NCBI GenBank assembly: GCA_000507305.1
Contig: DF241194.1
Coordinates: forward strand, 1-64,000
Source of the DNA: Breviolum minutum Mf 1.05b.01
Lineage: Eukaryota; Sar; Dinophyceae; Suessiales; Symbiodiniaceae
Length of the DNA stretch: 64,000 nucleotides
Reading direction: 5' to 3'
In this document: positions 1 through 12,049 of the stretch, piece after piece
Numbering within the stretch: the stretch's first letter is position 1
How the letters are laid out: every line of letters starts with the position of its first letter
Notes under the pieces: model-generated
Databases searched by the model: none
Told to the model about the DNA's origin: nothing
What the model saw: the letters and a program-made list of their open reading frames with translations, nothing else
Position numbers and translations under genes: made by a program

Positions 1-2436
1 CAAGAAGACGCTGAGATGGTCGACAGCTCCGCAGATGAAGTGATGGAAGAGGATGAAACAAAAGCAGAGGAACCAGCGGCAGACGACCCGATGGGCGAAG
101 AAAAGGAAGAAGAACCAGAGTCCAAAAGAAGAAAAGTCGCTGAAATGATGGAATCCATCCTCAAGAAAGGGGTTTGTTTGGCATGTGGCAGCGTTGAACA
201 TGAGATGTCCGAATGTGAGAACCAAGAAGAAGTTGAGAAGATAAAGGAGACATTCGGAAAGATACAAGCAAATATCAAGACAAGCAAGAGGTCTTTCCCA
301 AAAGAAAGGCGGTCAAGAGCCGAGAAGAAGACCAAGGAGAGAAGTGTTCCGAATGATGATACTCCTGAAAGAGTGATATCCCTATATCCCGAAGAGGTCA
401 AAGCTTTTGAAATGTGTGCCGAGTACCAGGATGGACATTGGACAGCCTCGGGAAAGAACTCAATCAAAATGGGACCTTTTGACCATAGCACTGTGATCAA
501 TGAGATCTTCCCAGACATGGATATGTTTGACAGGAATTACCAGTCCAATGGTAGCGTGAACATCAAACAAGAGACACAAGACTACTACGTTGATATTGAT
601 TCGCTGTTCGAAGCCGGGAAATTAGTTATCACTCCCAGGAATGGTGTGCATTATTGGCATGAAGACTACAATGACCCAGACTATTTAGCGCCATACGCGA
701 GAGATGATCACATTCCATACCCTGAAAGAGAAGATTGGAAATTTAGAGCTGGGGGGTCATTAAATTATGCCTTGAGACACCTGATTGGCAGAACCGATGA
801 CAGGGGAGCAATCCTCAAGTGTAATCTTGGAGCGTGGGTTCTTATCGAAGACCTACTCGAAAAGGATTACCTATGGCATGACAAGCTACGATATTGGAAT
901 GCAAAGAGATACAACACTGGGGAAGCCAATCGCATCAAGAAATCAAGGATCGGACTCATCGTAGATCTAACCTTGGCAGAATATAGGAAAAAGGGAAAAT
1001 CAAGATTCCAGATCTTAGGACTCAAAGCTGAAGATCAAGTGATTTTAGATGACATCATCCGAGAGCATCGAATCGATCCTCCCAAGAACGATGAAGACCC
1101 ATTAGGAGCAAAATACAACGGGTGGATCATGCCTGTGGCAATCAGGGCCACCAGTGGTCATTCTGATAAGAAGATGAGATTCGAGCTCGACCCCTACATG
1201 ATGATGCACAGATTGGACTTGAGAACAGCCCTTACCCTAGAAGGCGGTTACCACGTGACTTCCCCAACAAACCTGAAATCAATACTCGAAAATGGAATAA
1301 TGCCAGGAGGTACCGAGGGCAATAGGGTCATGAGCTACTTCGGGGTGTTTCCTCCGTGGGATCGTAGAAATAGATCAGCTCGAACACGATCGCCGATCCC
1401 GGGCGAATTATGGATGGTCGTTATCTTTGTGCCACCGAGCGAACTTTCGAGATTCGGTGCAGGCTTGTCCGGATCCGGTGATATACTTGTCCCTCAAGTT
1501 ATCCCGCCAGACGAAATTAAGGAGATATGGATAGCCCGAAATTGCAGCGCAGAAATTGACCAGCAGACCAAGGAGAAGAGGTGGGTTATCACATCACCAA
1601 GAAAGATATTCTCCAGGAAATTGGCAGACGAAATCGTCACATACGCCGACTTCCAGACACTTGGTATCCAAGGTTTCATGGCAACAAGGGAACAGGTGAT
1701 TAGTGATGCTATTGAGCTCACTAAGAGATTTCCACCTCTCCCGCTGGGCGATCCCCAAGATTTACAAGAACTTAAAGAGGACATCGAAGAGCTCCAAAAG
1801 GGGCTGGGGACATCGCTGAAACTTGAAGACGAAACAAGGTCAAGAGTAGTCATGAAACTTGCGATTTATCATGTGCCATCTAAGCCAAAGATTATGAAGA
1901 TGCATGACAGGAAGTGTCCGTGTTGTCTGACCGAGACACCATCGTTTATTGCAGTTTGCCTATTTTGTCATGCTGAATTTTGGTCAGCTGGAAAATATGC
2001 AAGGATCATCCCTGAAGGAGAAGAACAAAAGACCAAATGGGACAGGGAAAAGATCAACAAGGCTGCAGAAGAAGCATATCAAAAGGCACAAAAGGAGAAC
2101 GAACAGCTTCCAAAAGAGAGTAAAGAAAGAATTCAGGAAGACGAGAAGGAAGTTGAGGTAAAGGCCGAAGAACTCGGAGAAGAAAGAGATGAACAATCGA
2201 AGCAAAAGGAAGAGAAGTCTGATGAGAAATCCTTTGCCGACGATGACCAACAGAAGGATCCACTAGAAGGAAATGAGGAATATGAAGACTTATCCATGTT
2301 TGAGAGGAACCTTCAGCTGCCGGAGGAAGGAGCGATGTGCATGGACTCCAACTTGCAAGCAGCGAAATATTTGATCATCTACNTTATGAGTACATGTCGC
2401 CTGCTGATGCATGCCCCGTTTGGCTCAAGGCTGTGA
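1..2436 (+). CDS. CCHC-knuckle protein with Tpt1/KptA-like RNA 2'-phosphotransferase domain, 5' partial
   Basis: The frame is open from the first base, so the ATG at 16 need not be the true start. Numbering from that Met, an acidic/basic N-terminus leads into a canonical zinc knuckle, C54-x2-C57-x4-H62-x4-C67. A Tpt1/KptA-like region follows: a winged-helix-like segment with ALRH (R254-H255) and GAWVLIEDLL; IRATSGHS (R377, H382); YHVTSPTNLKSILENGI from residue 412; and VIPPDEIKEIWI near 495. These match the LLRH, IRANQGHS, YHGTS...SILxxGL and VPPExI signatures of the family, which removes the 2'-phosphate left by tRNA splicing using NAD+. The expected RxHVH stretch is not recognisable; R437 might serve. 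A zinc ribbon C634-x2-C637-x10-C648-x2-C651 and a Glu/Lys-rich coiled tail follow. There is no intron in 2.4 kb, unlike every other gene here, which suggests a retroelement-borne or retroposed copy. An N at 2383 falls in codon 790, so the last 17 residues are doubtful. Confidence 0.72.
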   Translation, partial: QEDAEMVDSSADEVMEEDETKAEEPAADDPMGEEKEEEPESKRRKVAEMMESILKKGVCLACGSVEHEMSECENQEEVEKIKETFGKIQANIKTSKRSFPKERRSRAEKKTKERSVPNDDTPERVISLYPEEVKAFEMCAEYQDGHWTASGKNSIKMGPFDHSTVINEIFPDMDMFDRNYQSNGSVNIKQETQDYYVDIDSLFEAGKLVITPRNGVHYWHEDYNDPDYLAPYARDDHIPYPEREDWKFRAGGSLNYALRHLIGRTDDRGAILKCNLGAWVLIEDLLEKDYLWHDKLRYWNAKRYNTGEANRIKKSRIGLIVDLTLAEYRKKGKSRFQILGLKAEDQVILDDIIREHRIDPPKNDEDPLGAKYNGWIMPVAIRATSGHSDKKMRFELDPYMMMHRLDLRTALTLEGGYHVTSPTNLKSILENGIMPGGTEGNRVMSYFGVFPPWDRRNRSARTRSPIPGELWMVVIFVPPSELSRFGAGLSGSGDILVPQVIPPDEIKEIWIARNCSAEIDQQTKEKRWVITSPRKIFSRKLADEIVTYADFQTLGIQGFMATREQVISDAIELTKRFPPLPLGDPQDLQELKEDIEELQKGLGTSLKLEDETRSRVVMKLAIYHVPSKPKIMKMHDRKCPCCLTETPSFIAVCLFCHAEFWSAGKYARIIPEGEEQKTKWDREKINKAAEEAYQKAQKENEQLPKESKERIQEDEKEVEVKAEELGEERDEQSKQKEEKSDEKSFADDDQQKDPLEGNEEYEDLSMFERNLQLPEEGAMCMDSNLQAAKYLIIYXMSTCRLLMHAPFGSRL
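2383..2383. other. Single ambiguous base (N) in the first reading frame
   Basis: This lone N sits near the 3' end of the KptA-like frame. If it stands for a gap or an indel, the frame may continue in another phase: frame 3 stays open from 2337 to about 2741. The sequence does not decide between the two. Confidence 0.9.
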
Positions 2437-5400
2437 CCTTTACCGTACTGGAAAGGTTAGTGAAGTCCAAAAGAAGCGCGAGTGATCTTGCACCATATCA
2501 CATATCTGCACAGTTGATATTACTGACTTATTATAGCAGATATACCGGTGGTACTGCCGTTGACAGTCTCTACACTACCAGGTTACCATGTTTGGTGTGG
2601 TTTCGCAGCTTCAGGTGGATGTCTTTGGGTGAATCGCCTGCAAGGGGTCTAGCAAAAGCCTTATCGAGGCAAGGTTGGGACCATGATACGAGTAAGATGT
2701 ATTGGTTGTGGAGTGTAGATGATTGTTTCGGATTGTTGGGGTGATGTAGCACCACTTTTCATCTTGTTTATTCCACATCGAGTCTTGATGTTTATGGATA
2801 TTCTTTTATCAGCCCTACGACTTATATGGGCTTGAAGGCTTGAAGTGGTGACTTTCTACCACTTTCGAAGCGATCAAAAGTTTTGGAACTTGCCTCCCAC
2901 TTCAGGCCTTGTGTTGATACTTCACCGGAGCGAGCAGTCCGAGGACAGCCCACACAGACAGTGTCTTGACATATCTTAGCTGAGTATGGCTGAGTGTTGC
3001 TTACAAGCAAAATGCAACAAAGTGGGAGGTGAGGTCAGGGCGGGTGGTTGTTGATTCTGAATCCCGTTTTTTTGGCATGTTTTTAAATTCTGCCTAAGGC
3101 CCATGTGGTGCCCCTGTCTTCAGCCATGAGCATGCCGACAAACCGGACATGCCAGATGGGGCCGCGGGCAACTGCACCAGTCTTGAGGCTACCTTTGCAG
3201 CCGCGAGTCGTATGTCTGGCACTTGGCAAAGCTGTCTTGGGGGGCTCCTGGTTGTATCATTCTATGCTTCACCAGTCACCTGTTTGAAAGACCCACAGCA
3301 TAGGAGCATAGATGGCAGGAGACCGTTGCTGAAAGCATTCCATCCACCAGCTTTGAGGCGGCATGCGTTGCGAGCCGGTGACGGCGGTGACCGGTCAACT
3401 TCGCGCCAGTGCATGACATGACAGGGAATAGCTGGCTAAGAAAGATCATGAACATGGGTCATTTTGACATCATGCTTGGGTTTGAAAAAACTGCTGGACT
3501 TTTTGTGCTGGAGATAGATGAAATGTATGAATTTGCATTTTTCTGTGCTCAAAGATTTTCAGTCCTGTGACAAATGGCGTTTTCTGCAGTGTCAACGGAA
3601 CCAAAGGTTCTGTTGCTGCCAAGTCACCAAAGTCGATTGGCAGTAGATCCAATGTAGATCCTGTAACGAGTTGAAACTTTGTGTGGACGCTTGAGAAAGT
3701 GCTTATGTATCAACAATCAACAGATGTATTCACTTATTGGGTCCTTGTTAGGCATACATAGTTACATAGTCCATCTACTCAGGACTAACTTCAATTGATT
3801 TCATCTCGGCTTGCACGGAAGCCTTTCCAAAGTCTGAGAACTTGAAGCGAGTTGACATTCCAAAGGCTAAAATCGCTCACGTTTTGACCAAAGACTGTCA
3901 AAACCATGTCAAACCGCTGGCGTGGCTCCTGCGATCGCCTGCAGCCAATGTCCCAACGTGCTCCGGTCGAATGCAAGTCTGAAGATGCCAAAATCATCCA
4001 AACGTTGCAGCCGGATATCTTGGATCAACATGGGTCAACGAATTGCACAACAGTCACTAGATGTCGTTATAGTCGCTATATCAGAGTTGGCAAGGACCTG
4101 GAGTAATGAATCAAAGCTAAAATCAAATACTTCATCACGCCAAATGCAAGTCGAACACCTGAGTCCAGGGTTGATCCATGACAAGCCTCAGCAAATCGTA
4201 CAGGTTGTCCTCAGATTCCTCCTCCAGAGGTTGCTGACAAGGCTGCATAAGTTCACAACTCAAGAGACTCATGTCATTTATTGATAAGATGTTGCTTAAA
4301 ATGACATATTCACTCGTACAATATGAATAATTACTATGCAGATACATGCATTTTTGGTGAGGACAAATATTTAGAGCCAAAAATCGAGATAACATAGCCT
4401 CATGGCTCAAGTGACCCAGTTGTTCACCAGATCTCAGCGTTCGCCAGGGCTTGAGTCTCTCGCAAACTTTACCAATCCATGGTAGGCCCTCACAGCAGGA
4501 CACTTAGTGACTTAGTGGAAGGATTTGTGGATTTGTGGAAGTTGAAACCACAAACATCCATAAAGATCCAAAAAAACAGTTTGCTTACTATGCTCCCTTG
4601 TCTTTGCCAATTTCTTTTCGAGTAAATGAAGGTTGGATCTTCCAAGTTTTGGAAGAAACATCTGAGTCCCATCTTTGTTTGAAGAAGGAACATGCCAACT
4701 TCATAACTTCATTGATATTGACATGGCTGAAATTTGATGAATCCAATATACTCCTTGTTTGAATGGTCTATGACCCCTTATGTTTATTCAGTGTTGACTT
4801 CAATTGCAACAAATCCGAGGGCTGTTCCTGCGCGTGCCCGATCCGCCAGTGAGGATTCTCAACATGGCTGAGTTGAAAGACCTGAAAATTAACTCAAGCT
4901 GCACATCACTGACTTGTACAATTTGATTGAACTTGCCCAAGGTCATTCTCAATGCTCACTGTTTCGACCATGATATTTATAAATGATATTCTTTGTTTGG
5001 ACTTGACACTGTGAAGGTCTAAAACGTATGAGGTCCCATGATATGAACATGTATTTCGTGCTGGATATTTGCCACCTGATGGACCTGCCCCTTTCCTTCA
5101 GGAAATACATTTCCTTGACCTTGTTTCACTGGACTCTGTTGGAATTTGATGATATTTGTATTTTCTCAAAAATACTGTATCATAGGCTTCCAGTGATATG
5201 ATATAATAGATTACATATGTATATTTATAGTAGTATAGACAAGGTTTTTGACGCATGTGATTTATGTGAAGTCACACATTTACTCTTGCCAAGGCAGCCG
5301 CTCCAGGGAATACGTCGTTGAGGCCCAACCTTGCGTGGAAACACTGGCATACCAAGTTGGAGACTTCAGGTTTGGGACATGTAAGAAAGGGCCAACTTCA

Positions 5401-7001
5401 ATGGAATTGACTTAAAGATACTTATTGACTTCTATCTTCATTTCATCATTATAACTATAACTTTTATTTCTGTATTCATTGGCAACCTGGATCTATCCTG
5501 GACCTCCTGTTTTTCCAACGAGGCCATCACACCCAGGGAAGCAGAGCAGCTCACACGGTCGGCCAAATGCCTCAGCCAAACGGGTGTCAAAAGCGGGTTG
5601 TTGCTGTTTGCGAGTTGTGTACAGACAACTTTCATGAAACCATAATTAACCCACAATCCACCCGCAATCAAATCATATCAAACCTATATCGTTCGATCAT
5701 TTTGGCGAAGAATTGAACCCTTTGGATTTGCAGTCGGTTGAGATGGCTTGACATTGCCAAAAGGCCTTGGCCTGGCCAAAGTGCACCAGCCCATGTGGGG
5801 CCTCCCAGGGAAGGACATGGAAGGACATGGAAGGATTGAACATGACAAACCATTGCATGGCAACACATGGTGAAACTTTGATCACAGTCAAACCTTTGAA
5901 GGATTTATTTCCAAAGCGAAGTATGTGCAAGTTTGACATTTTGACATTAGAGAGGAACTGACAGTTGCGTCAATGCTTTCAAGTGTTGATCTCCTGCAGG
6001 CTCGACTCACCTTCACCTGGGTAAATAGATAACGGGTACGACATGTACTAATCAACCTGCGCGCATGTTGACGGTTTGACAAGATATTCAATCATGATGA
6101 AGTCGCACTGAAGACCTCATACATCGCAGAAGGCTACATGATTACACTTGCTTCGTCAAGGTGTGACACTCCCAGAAGTGGACAACCAGGATGATGACGA
6201 CTCTTGGATGAGAATTTAACCGTCAAACCTCTCCATATTTTCCATAAATTGAGCGTAATTGAGCATATTTTGAAGACTAACAGTCATCACATACTTTGTA
6301 TTTTGATCTGTTTTGAAGTCATTGTCATATTGTATGTTGCCATGTCTTGACTCTCAAAACCATGGGAAGCTCACGGAGACTTTTTGACGCCGGTTAGGTT
6401 TGGCAATTTGCCAAATTGCCGAATCCTGAGGAATTTCTCTCTGCGACAGACTTTCTAATGTTCAGAACTCAGGTCCTTTCGATCGCGTAAGTTGGATTCA
6501 ATGGCGTATAGGAGTGTATGATTTTCTTTTGACTGTGGACCCTTTTAATAGATGCCTGTTATGTCCTGTGTTTTTTTGATAAATCACCATCTATAGTCCT
6601 ATGGTCATTCACGATAGATACACTGAATCAGTCCCAAAGGATTGCACAACGAAGACCTGTAGAGCAATCTGAGGCTGTCTGAGGTGCCAGCATCGCCAAG
6701 AGAGGAGAGCTGAAAAAAAAACAATGGAATACTGCTTTATATAACATAATCATAGAGGCCAAACACTTAATTATTGACTACTATTGTATTCTTATTGTCT
6801 TTATCATATATATATAATTGTATAATATATATATATATATACATGGACCATTTACAAGCAGTTAAAAGTAATCTCACCAGTGTCGCCAGTGTCCCTTCAA
6901 AAGAATGTCCCTTCAAAAGATGGGATATTTATGGATATTTATGGATATTTCATCCGTTTCTATGGGTCATTTGTAGTTTAAGAGACTCCGGCACTGTGTG
7001 A
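2437..7001. other. 4.5 kb with no resolved gene
   Basis: The sequence is AT-rich with frequent stops in all frames. A few segments have the AG|G border of an exon, such as one beginning near 5298 (reading AAAPGNTSLRPNLAWKHW), but I could not chain them. A perfect short hairpin, ggcaattt/aaattgcc, lies near 6402-6420. A TA-rich tract is at about 6805-6845. Confidence 0.5.
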
Positions 7002-10000
7002 ATGGATGAAAATTCAGAACGCTGGAGTCAGGACTTGGATGGGATCTCTGCAGATTTGGACAGTCCAGGTCTGGGTAAGTGAGACATGTGATAGACTCAT
7101 AACCTCACAAACATCTTATAGATTCCGACTTCAATCTGTGCATTTACTGACAGGTCACTATATTGCTTTAAAAGCATGAGGTGTGAAATGGAATGGTGGC
7201 TAAAAATCCGGCATCACTTCAAGAAAAAACCTGGTGAAATCCTCTTTTACTTGCTCGATGCTGCATGATAAACACTGGAGGCTAGACACATAAGTGTTTG
7301 TCGACGCAGCATTTAATGAACAAACATACTAGTTTGAGACATTACCAATTTGGGTAGGGAAGCTAGGAAGTTGGTGATATCTCTTTTGATAATCCAATCT
7401 TTAAAGACTTTGATCCCAGTATATCCTACTATCAGCTGGACAAAGTTTTTTTGTTTGGAGGATTCAGATCCACAGGTCTACAGCCGATGTTGCCACAGGT
7501 CATATTTCTGTGTCCAGTGATGAGGCAGAAATCAAGGACGCTGACTTCAAGTGGCTTGCAATCTCATGAGCTAAGTGAAATATACAATACAAGTAAAATA
7601 CATGAGAATGCCAATGCAGCTTGAAAAGAAAGGGTTGTGTTGTTTATCGTTTTCGTAGATGTTTTTGCACCGCGCATTCCACATCCCACTTTTTCCCACT
7701 TTGAAACCTTGGGTTTGACTGGAAAGCTGGAAAGGTGGGTTTAGAGTTTTGCTTGGATACCTTTTCAAAGTTGTAGATATTTAATGATGTTTCATCATAT
7801 TTGAAGTCTGTACTAAAAGATCCTCGGACTTTAGAAGCTTTTGACAATCCTTTGCCCAAGCTGGTCAACAGGATCGCCTGAAGGTGAAGATCTCGGACCG
7901 CATTTCAATGACAAGAGCCTTCAACTCCATGTACCATACTGGTCGACATGTCTTGATGGGGTTCATTATCTGACATTCACAATGGAGACTTTGTCACCTC
8001 TTACCGCAAACATCCGAAATGCAGCAAGCTTTGTGATGGATACTACTGATACATATTGATTCATATTGACATGAGGACTTTCATGACAACTGCATTGAGG
8101 CCTTGTTAAAGCACAGGCCAGTGAAAGGCTCCGGATCCCAAGGTGGGACAGACTTGAGGAAGCTTCATCCGCATTGTGCACCAATTTCTCCAAGCAAGTA
8201 TTAGGATAGATTCTAGTATAGATTAGGAAATGATGCGAAATGCTCCCAGAGTTTAGATACAAGGACTGTACCTCACTGTGGCTTTGCTGTTTCGTTGCTT
8301 CTTGGCATCCTGGTTTGGAGGTGGACAAAGCAAAGCCACGGGACAACGCAGCATCAGATTTCCAGGAGTGGACTCGTGGGATGGTGGGGCAGCTAGTCCT
8401 GACAAGGACCCATTTCAGATTGCTGAAGGTAGATAATCATAGATTAGATAATCAATGAATTTAGGAATCTCAAATGCCTTCTGACATGCTACCAGTCAAA
8501 ACCTATGCAAAAAATAGCATGTTTCTTCAGTATTTCTTGGGTGGCTGGCATCTTTGGCTCACCAAGTGAATGTCATGAATAATACCACGTCCAGCTTCTC
8601 CTTGATGGCAGGAGCCACAAGATGTGCGCCATTGGAAGTAGGATGGGACACACACACGTCATCTCTGCTGAGTGAATCTTTCAATTTAGGCAGCTTGAAG
8701 GCGTAGGCTGTATGTATCTTACATAGTTTCGTTGGATTGCGGCATGAGCAGCATTCTTTGCCTCAACCTTGGTACAGGGGAGGAAGCAAATCTGGGATAT
8801 TTCCATGAGTTCAAGGTATCAATGCTAGATAAATAGATGGGAATCAAAGCAATCCCGGATTTTGCTATCAAGGCGTTGATTTCCTATCTATTCGTATCGT
8901 ATCAGGACATGCAGCTTCATACACCCCCAAAGATGGAGTCGCCAAAAGCAGTCGTGCAGGAACTTGCCCAGGCACCAGTGTTTTGAGAAACGCCACAGCA
9001 CCTGCCAAGGAAACTGACTAACCTTTGACTTAGTCCAGCTGGATGTTGGTATATTTGCAGCGGCTGTGTCTCCATGCAAGTAGCCTTTGCAGGTGTGCAG
9101 CCAGTGGTCTCGCCTCAAGCTGTTCATGCAGTTGCACAGGCTGCAGGCAAGCACTGGATGATGCTGCAGATTTGTTTAGGCGATACTTGTAGCTGCTTCT
9201 TGCAAACCAGCAATGAAAGCGTGAACATCCCCGCGTTCCATAGAAAAAGTTCATTGTAGATTGTAGAAGGGCATTGCCGGAATGACCTGTCTGTGTCTGC
9301 AATAAATAATATAATCGACTCATATAACATGCTAACATATGTATATATTACATACATGTGATGCGTAGACAATATGATACAATATGTTTATCTATTTATG
9401 TTTGATTCCTCTCAAAGCATGGTTGAGTCATATGTTTTTTTGCAACCCGCTGAACTCGTGATACGTGCTCCTTAAAGGAGTCGCTGCTGCAGTTCGAACT
9501 CCACGTGATGCATCTAGAGAGCACTACAAAGGACTGGCGTTTCAGGAAGGTATTGCCAGAGATTCTGCTGCATACTGTCGATGGAAGAATAAGTACAAAG
9601 CCCTGTAAATAGTGGGAGACTAAGTAATTACCTATGAACGGGTGAATGATTTCTTCCATCAACAAATCAGCAGTTCTGAAGGTTTCAGCTTTCACCTGTA
9701 TCATACTGTCATCATTGCAGTTCGCCTCATTGTTTGTGGTTGCCTGGCTGGCAATGCAGACATACCTACTAACGTTTTTTCTTCATTATTGCAGTGCTGG
9801 GATCTGTTTAATCCTTGATCCCCTAATCAGATTCGCGTCGCAACATGTGATGCCTTTCAATTCAGAGGTGTTGGAAGATGCACTATTTCCTTAGGACCCT
9901 TAGGACTTTTTGCTGCACATTTTTGCGCCCTACATTTAAATATTATTTGTATGGATGACAGTGAGATGAATGAATAGCATGGAGCTCCAATTGTGAATGT

Positions 10001-11165
10001 TGCTTTTCAAAGTGTGATGCAGTGATGCAGTAGATTCTGTGTCCCATCAGGACAGCCTCATACCAGAGAAAGTAGCGTTGGTCACGCCGCTGTTGCAGGC
10101 AAACATGGCGCAAGGAGCTATTATTCTTTTACAAGTACAGACTTTGCTTCTTTTGAATTTTGGGAAGCTAAAATAAGCAATGTGTTCCCATATTTTGGAC
10201 GTCACATGCAGAGGTCTTGGTGTTGGTTGCTTTTAGCCTTTTGATTTGCTAGTTCATTGTGATTGTGTTGCGCACACTGAGACATTTTGTGCAAATGAGA
10301 CCTGCACAGACGATGAACGTTAGCTATTTCTCTTAATGTTTTGGTCAGGGCCTCCGCGTGCAACTCGTGAACGAGCAGCTGCTCGAGTATCAGGCGCAGT
10401 GCTTCTATTTTCACTCGTTTGAATGTGTTTGAATCAATTTTGAGAGTTCAAGAAGCGCAGGTGTTATACATGAAGGTTGATTCCTCAATCATTTCAGCAT
10501 GATAGCATAGTGCCTGAATGGAACCCTTGTATAGGGTTCCAAGTTCTCAAAGCAGCAGCATATCGAAGAGGACTAGGTGTGCATATTACTGTATTAGAAT
10601 CATAAACTACTGTAGGTTGCATATTGATTGTATTTGCAGAGATGGTATATATGAAGTATACATACATGTTTTTGGACCAACACATGACGTTGCCCACCGT
10701 TGTTGTGCAGACAGTGACCAAGGCCAACCCATTCGCACTCCTCGAGATGCTCGCGGAGATTCCTGTCCGACACCAAATGGGAATGTTTCACTGATATTCG
10801 TGCAACCGATGTGAATATCGTGAATACTGTACATGCAAATATGGTTGGGTGTGTATTTCGACTCACGTTTTGTGACTCTGCGGTTGATGCATATAAGTGA
10901 TTATAATGTACTTACGGTGCATTCATGTACTCTCTCCCTCTAGAGTATAGACTGTGATACTACATGTTGGATTTATCGAACAGTGTGAAAACATGATGAT
11001 CCTTGGCAGATCTGGTTGAATTCTTGGTGGATTTGGGTGAATTCTCACGGATCACTTGCCGAGGTGGCCGTGGCAACAGCCCAAGGCGTGGTGAGCATTT
11101 CATCTTGACTTCAGGATGAGTGCAAGCAACCAACTGCCAGATTTGTTCAAAAATGCAGGAAGAAG
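7002..11165 (+). CDS. Multi-exon gene of unknown function
   Basis: The exons chain in phase from an ATG: 7002-7074, 7499-7557, 7872-7949, 8117-8197, 8321-8428, 8906-8971, 9093-9146, 9478-9549, 10051-10098, 10349-10393, 10723-10764 and 11115-11165. The first donor is the consensus GTAAGT. Every acceptor is AG|G and lengths fit the phases. The protein starts acidic (MDENSERWSQDLDGISADLD), continues with HISVSSDEAEIKDADF, and is then basic and amphipathic, for example ASERLRIPRWDRLEEAS, ESLLQFELHVMHLESTTK and GLRVQLVNEQLLEYQ, which looks helical. I recognise no domain. A further exon may lie between 9682 and 10050, another near 10530, and a last coding segment at about 11270-11389 that ends in TGA. 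The intron after 9549 holds an introner-like element. The exon chain is well supported by phase; the function is unknown. Confidence 0.6.
9572..9667. repeat. Introner-like inverted-repeat element, degenerate copy
   Basis: Left arm atactgtcgatggaagaa at 9572-9589; imperfect right arm ttcttccatcaacaaat at 9651-9667. The core at 9601-9617 (ccctgtaaatagtggga) differs by one base from the core of the element at 35918-36040. The left arm begins 22 bases after the donor at 9550, inside an intron of the 7-11 kb gene. Confidence 0.65.
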
Positions 11166-11269
11166 GTCTGACACAGCAATTTCGCACTTTTATCTGGCTT
11201 TATCCCCATACTTCATATTTATGAAGGGTGACATGTTGTACTTGGGCTATGGGCTACTGTATGGGGGAG

Positions 11270-11389
11270 AAGAAACCAGACAAGCAACAAGAACTTGTCA
11301 TATTTTGCTTTGGGGACACCAATCACTCCCTGCCAGCCACCGGCCTGCTTTGCGAACAGCAGTCGGCAGCCAAGAAGGGCGGTGCTTGA
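11270..11389 (+). CDS. Possible terminal exon of the 7-11 kb gene
   Basis: The frame reads EKKPDKQQELVIFCFGDT, then HSLPATGLLCEQQSAAKK, and ends at a TGA at 11387-11389. Residue choice looks coding. The acceptor is not clear and a second frame is also open here, so linkage to the preceding gene is a guess. Confidence 0.35.
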   Translation, partial: KKPDKQQELVIFCFGDTNHSLPATGLLCEQQSAAKKGGA

Positions 11390-11974
11390 CAGATGGGAAT
11401 GGAACTCCAGGTACACCGGAATTACATCTTGCAATCTCCTGTTTCCTTGATGGCACGTTACAATTTTCCTAACAGCTGATAAAGACTGACAAAGGACGAC
11501 AGCCATGAGGAGTACAAAGTTGCTGGTTTGATTGACGTTGTTTTTTTTATACGTTAATCTCTGGATCCAAAGTTTTTTCATGAGGTTTCAACCGCTGCAC
11601 CATCAACTCCAAGGTTGGCAACTTTAGCAATGCATAATACTGTAACTATATGATAGCAATATATTAATTGATAGTTTTTCATTGCTTTGCTTCGCATTCA
11701 TTCTGTCAATCTCAGCATGTATGCCATTGAATGCATCGTATTGTATCATCTCTTCCAGACTAGCGGTGATGGAAGATAATTTACAGTATAACGTGGATGA
11801 TGCAGTCACAGTTTGCTGTTTTGCCGAGTACAGGATCCTGGTACATTTACTCGCATCTGTTACAATGCTACTTGCATGTAAGGCGTTGACAGTATACATT
11901 TCTTAGATGAAATTCATTGATGTGTCAGGCTCATAATTCATACTTGTTCGCGTTATTGTTTACCTTTTCCAGTA

Positions 11975-12006
11975 GTTGTCGTTGTTGTCGTTGTTGTTGT
12001 TGTTGC

Positions 12007-12042
<36 letters not shown>

Positions 12043-12049
12043 AGTTGTA
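11975..12049. repeat. (GTT)n microsatellite
   Basis: A run of about 25 GTT triplets with a few GTC, GCT and GTA variants, in non-coding sequence. It reads as poly-Gln on the minus strand, but I see no gene around that frame. Confidence 0.9.

Noticed and set aside
2337..2744. Continuation of the KptA-like protein after the N in another frame
   Set aside because: The frame stays open to about 2741, but its composition does not resemble the preceding protein and the nature of the N is unknown.
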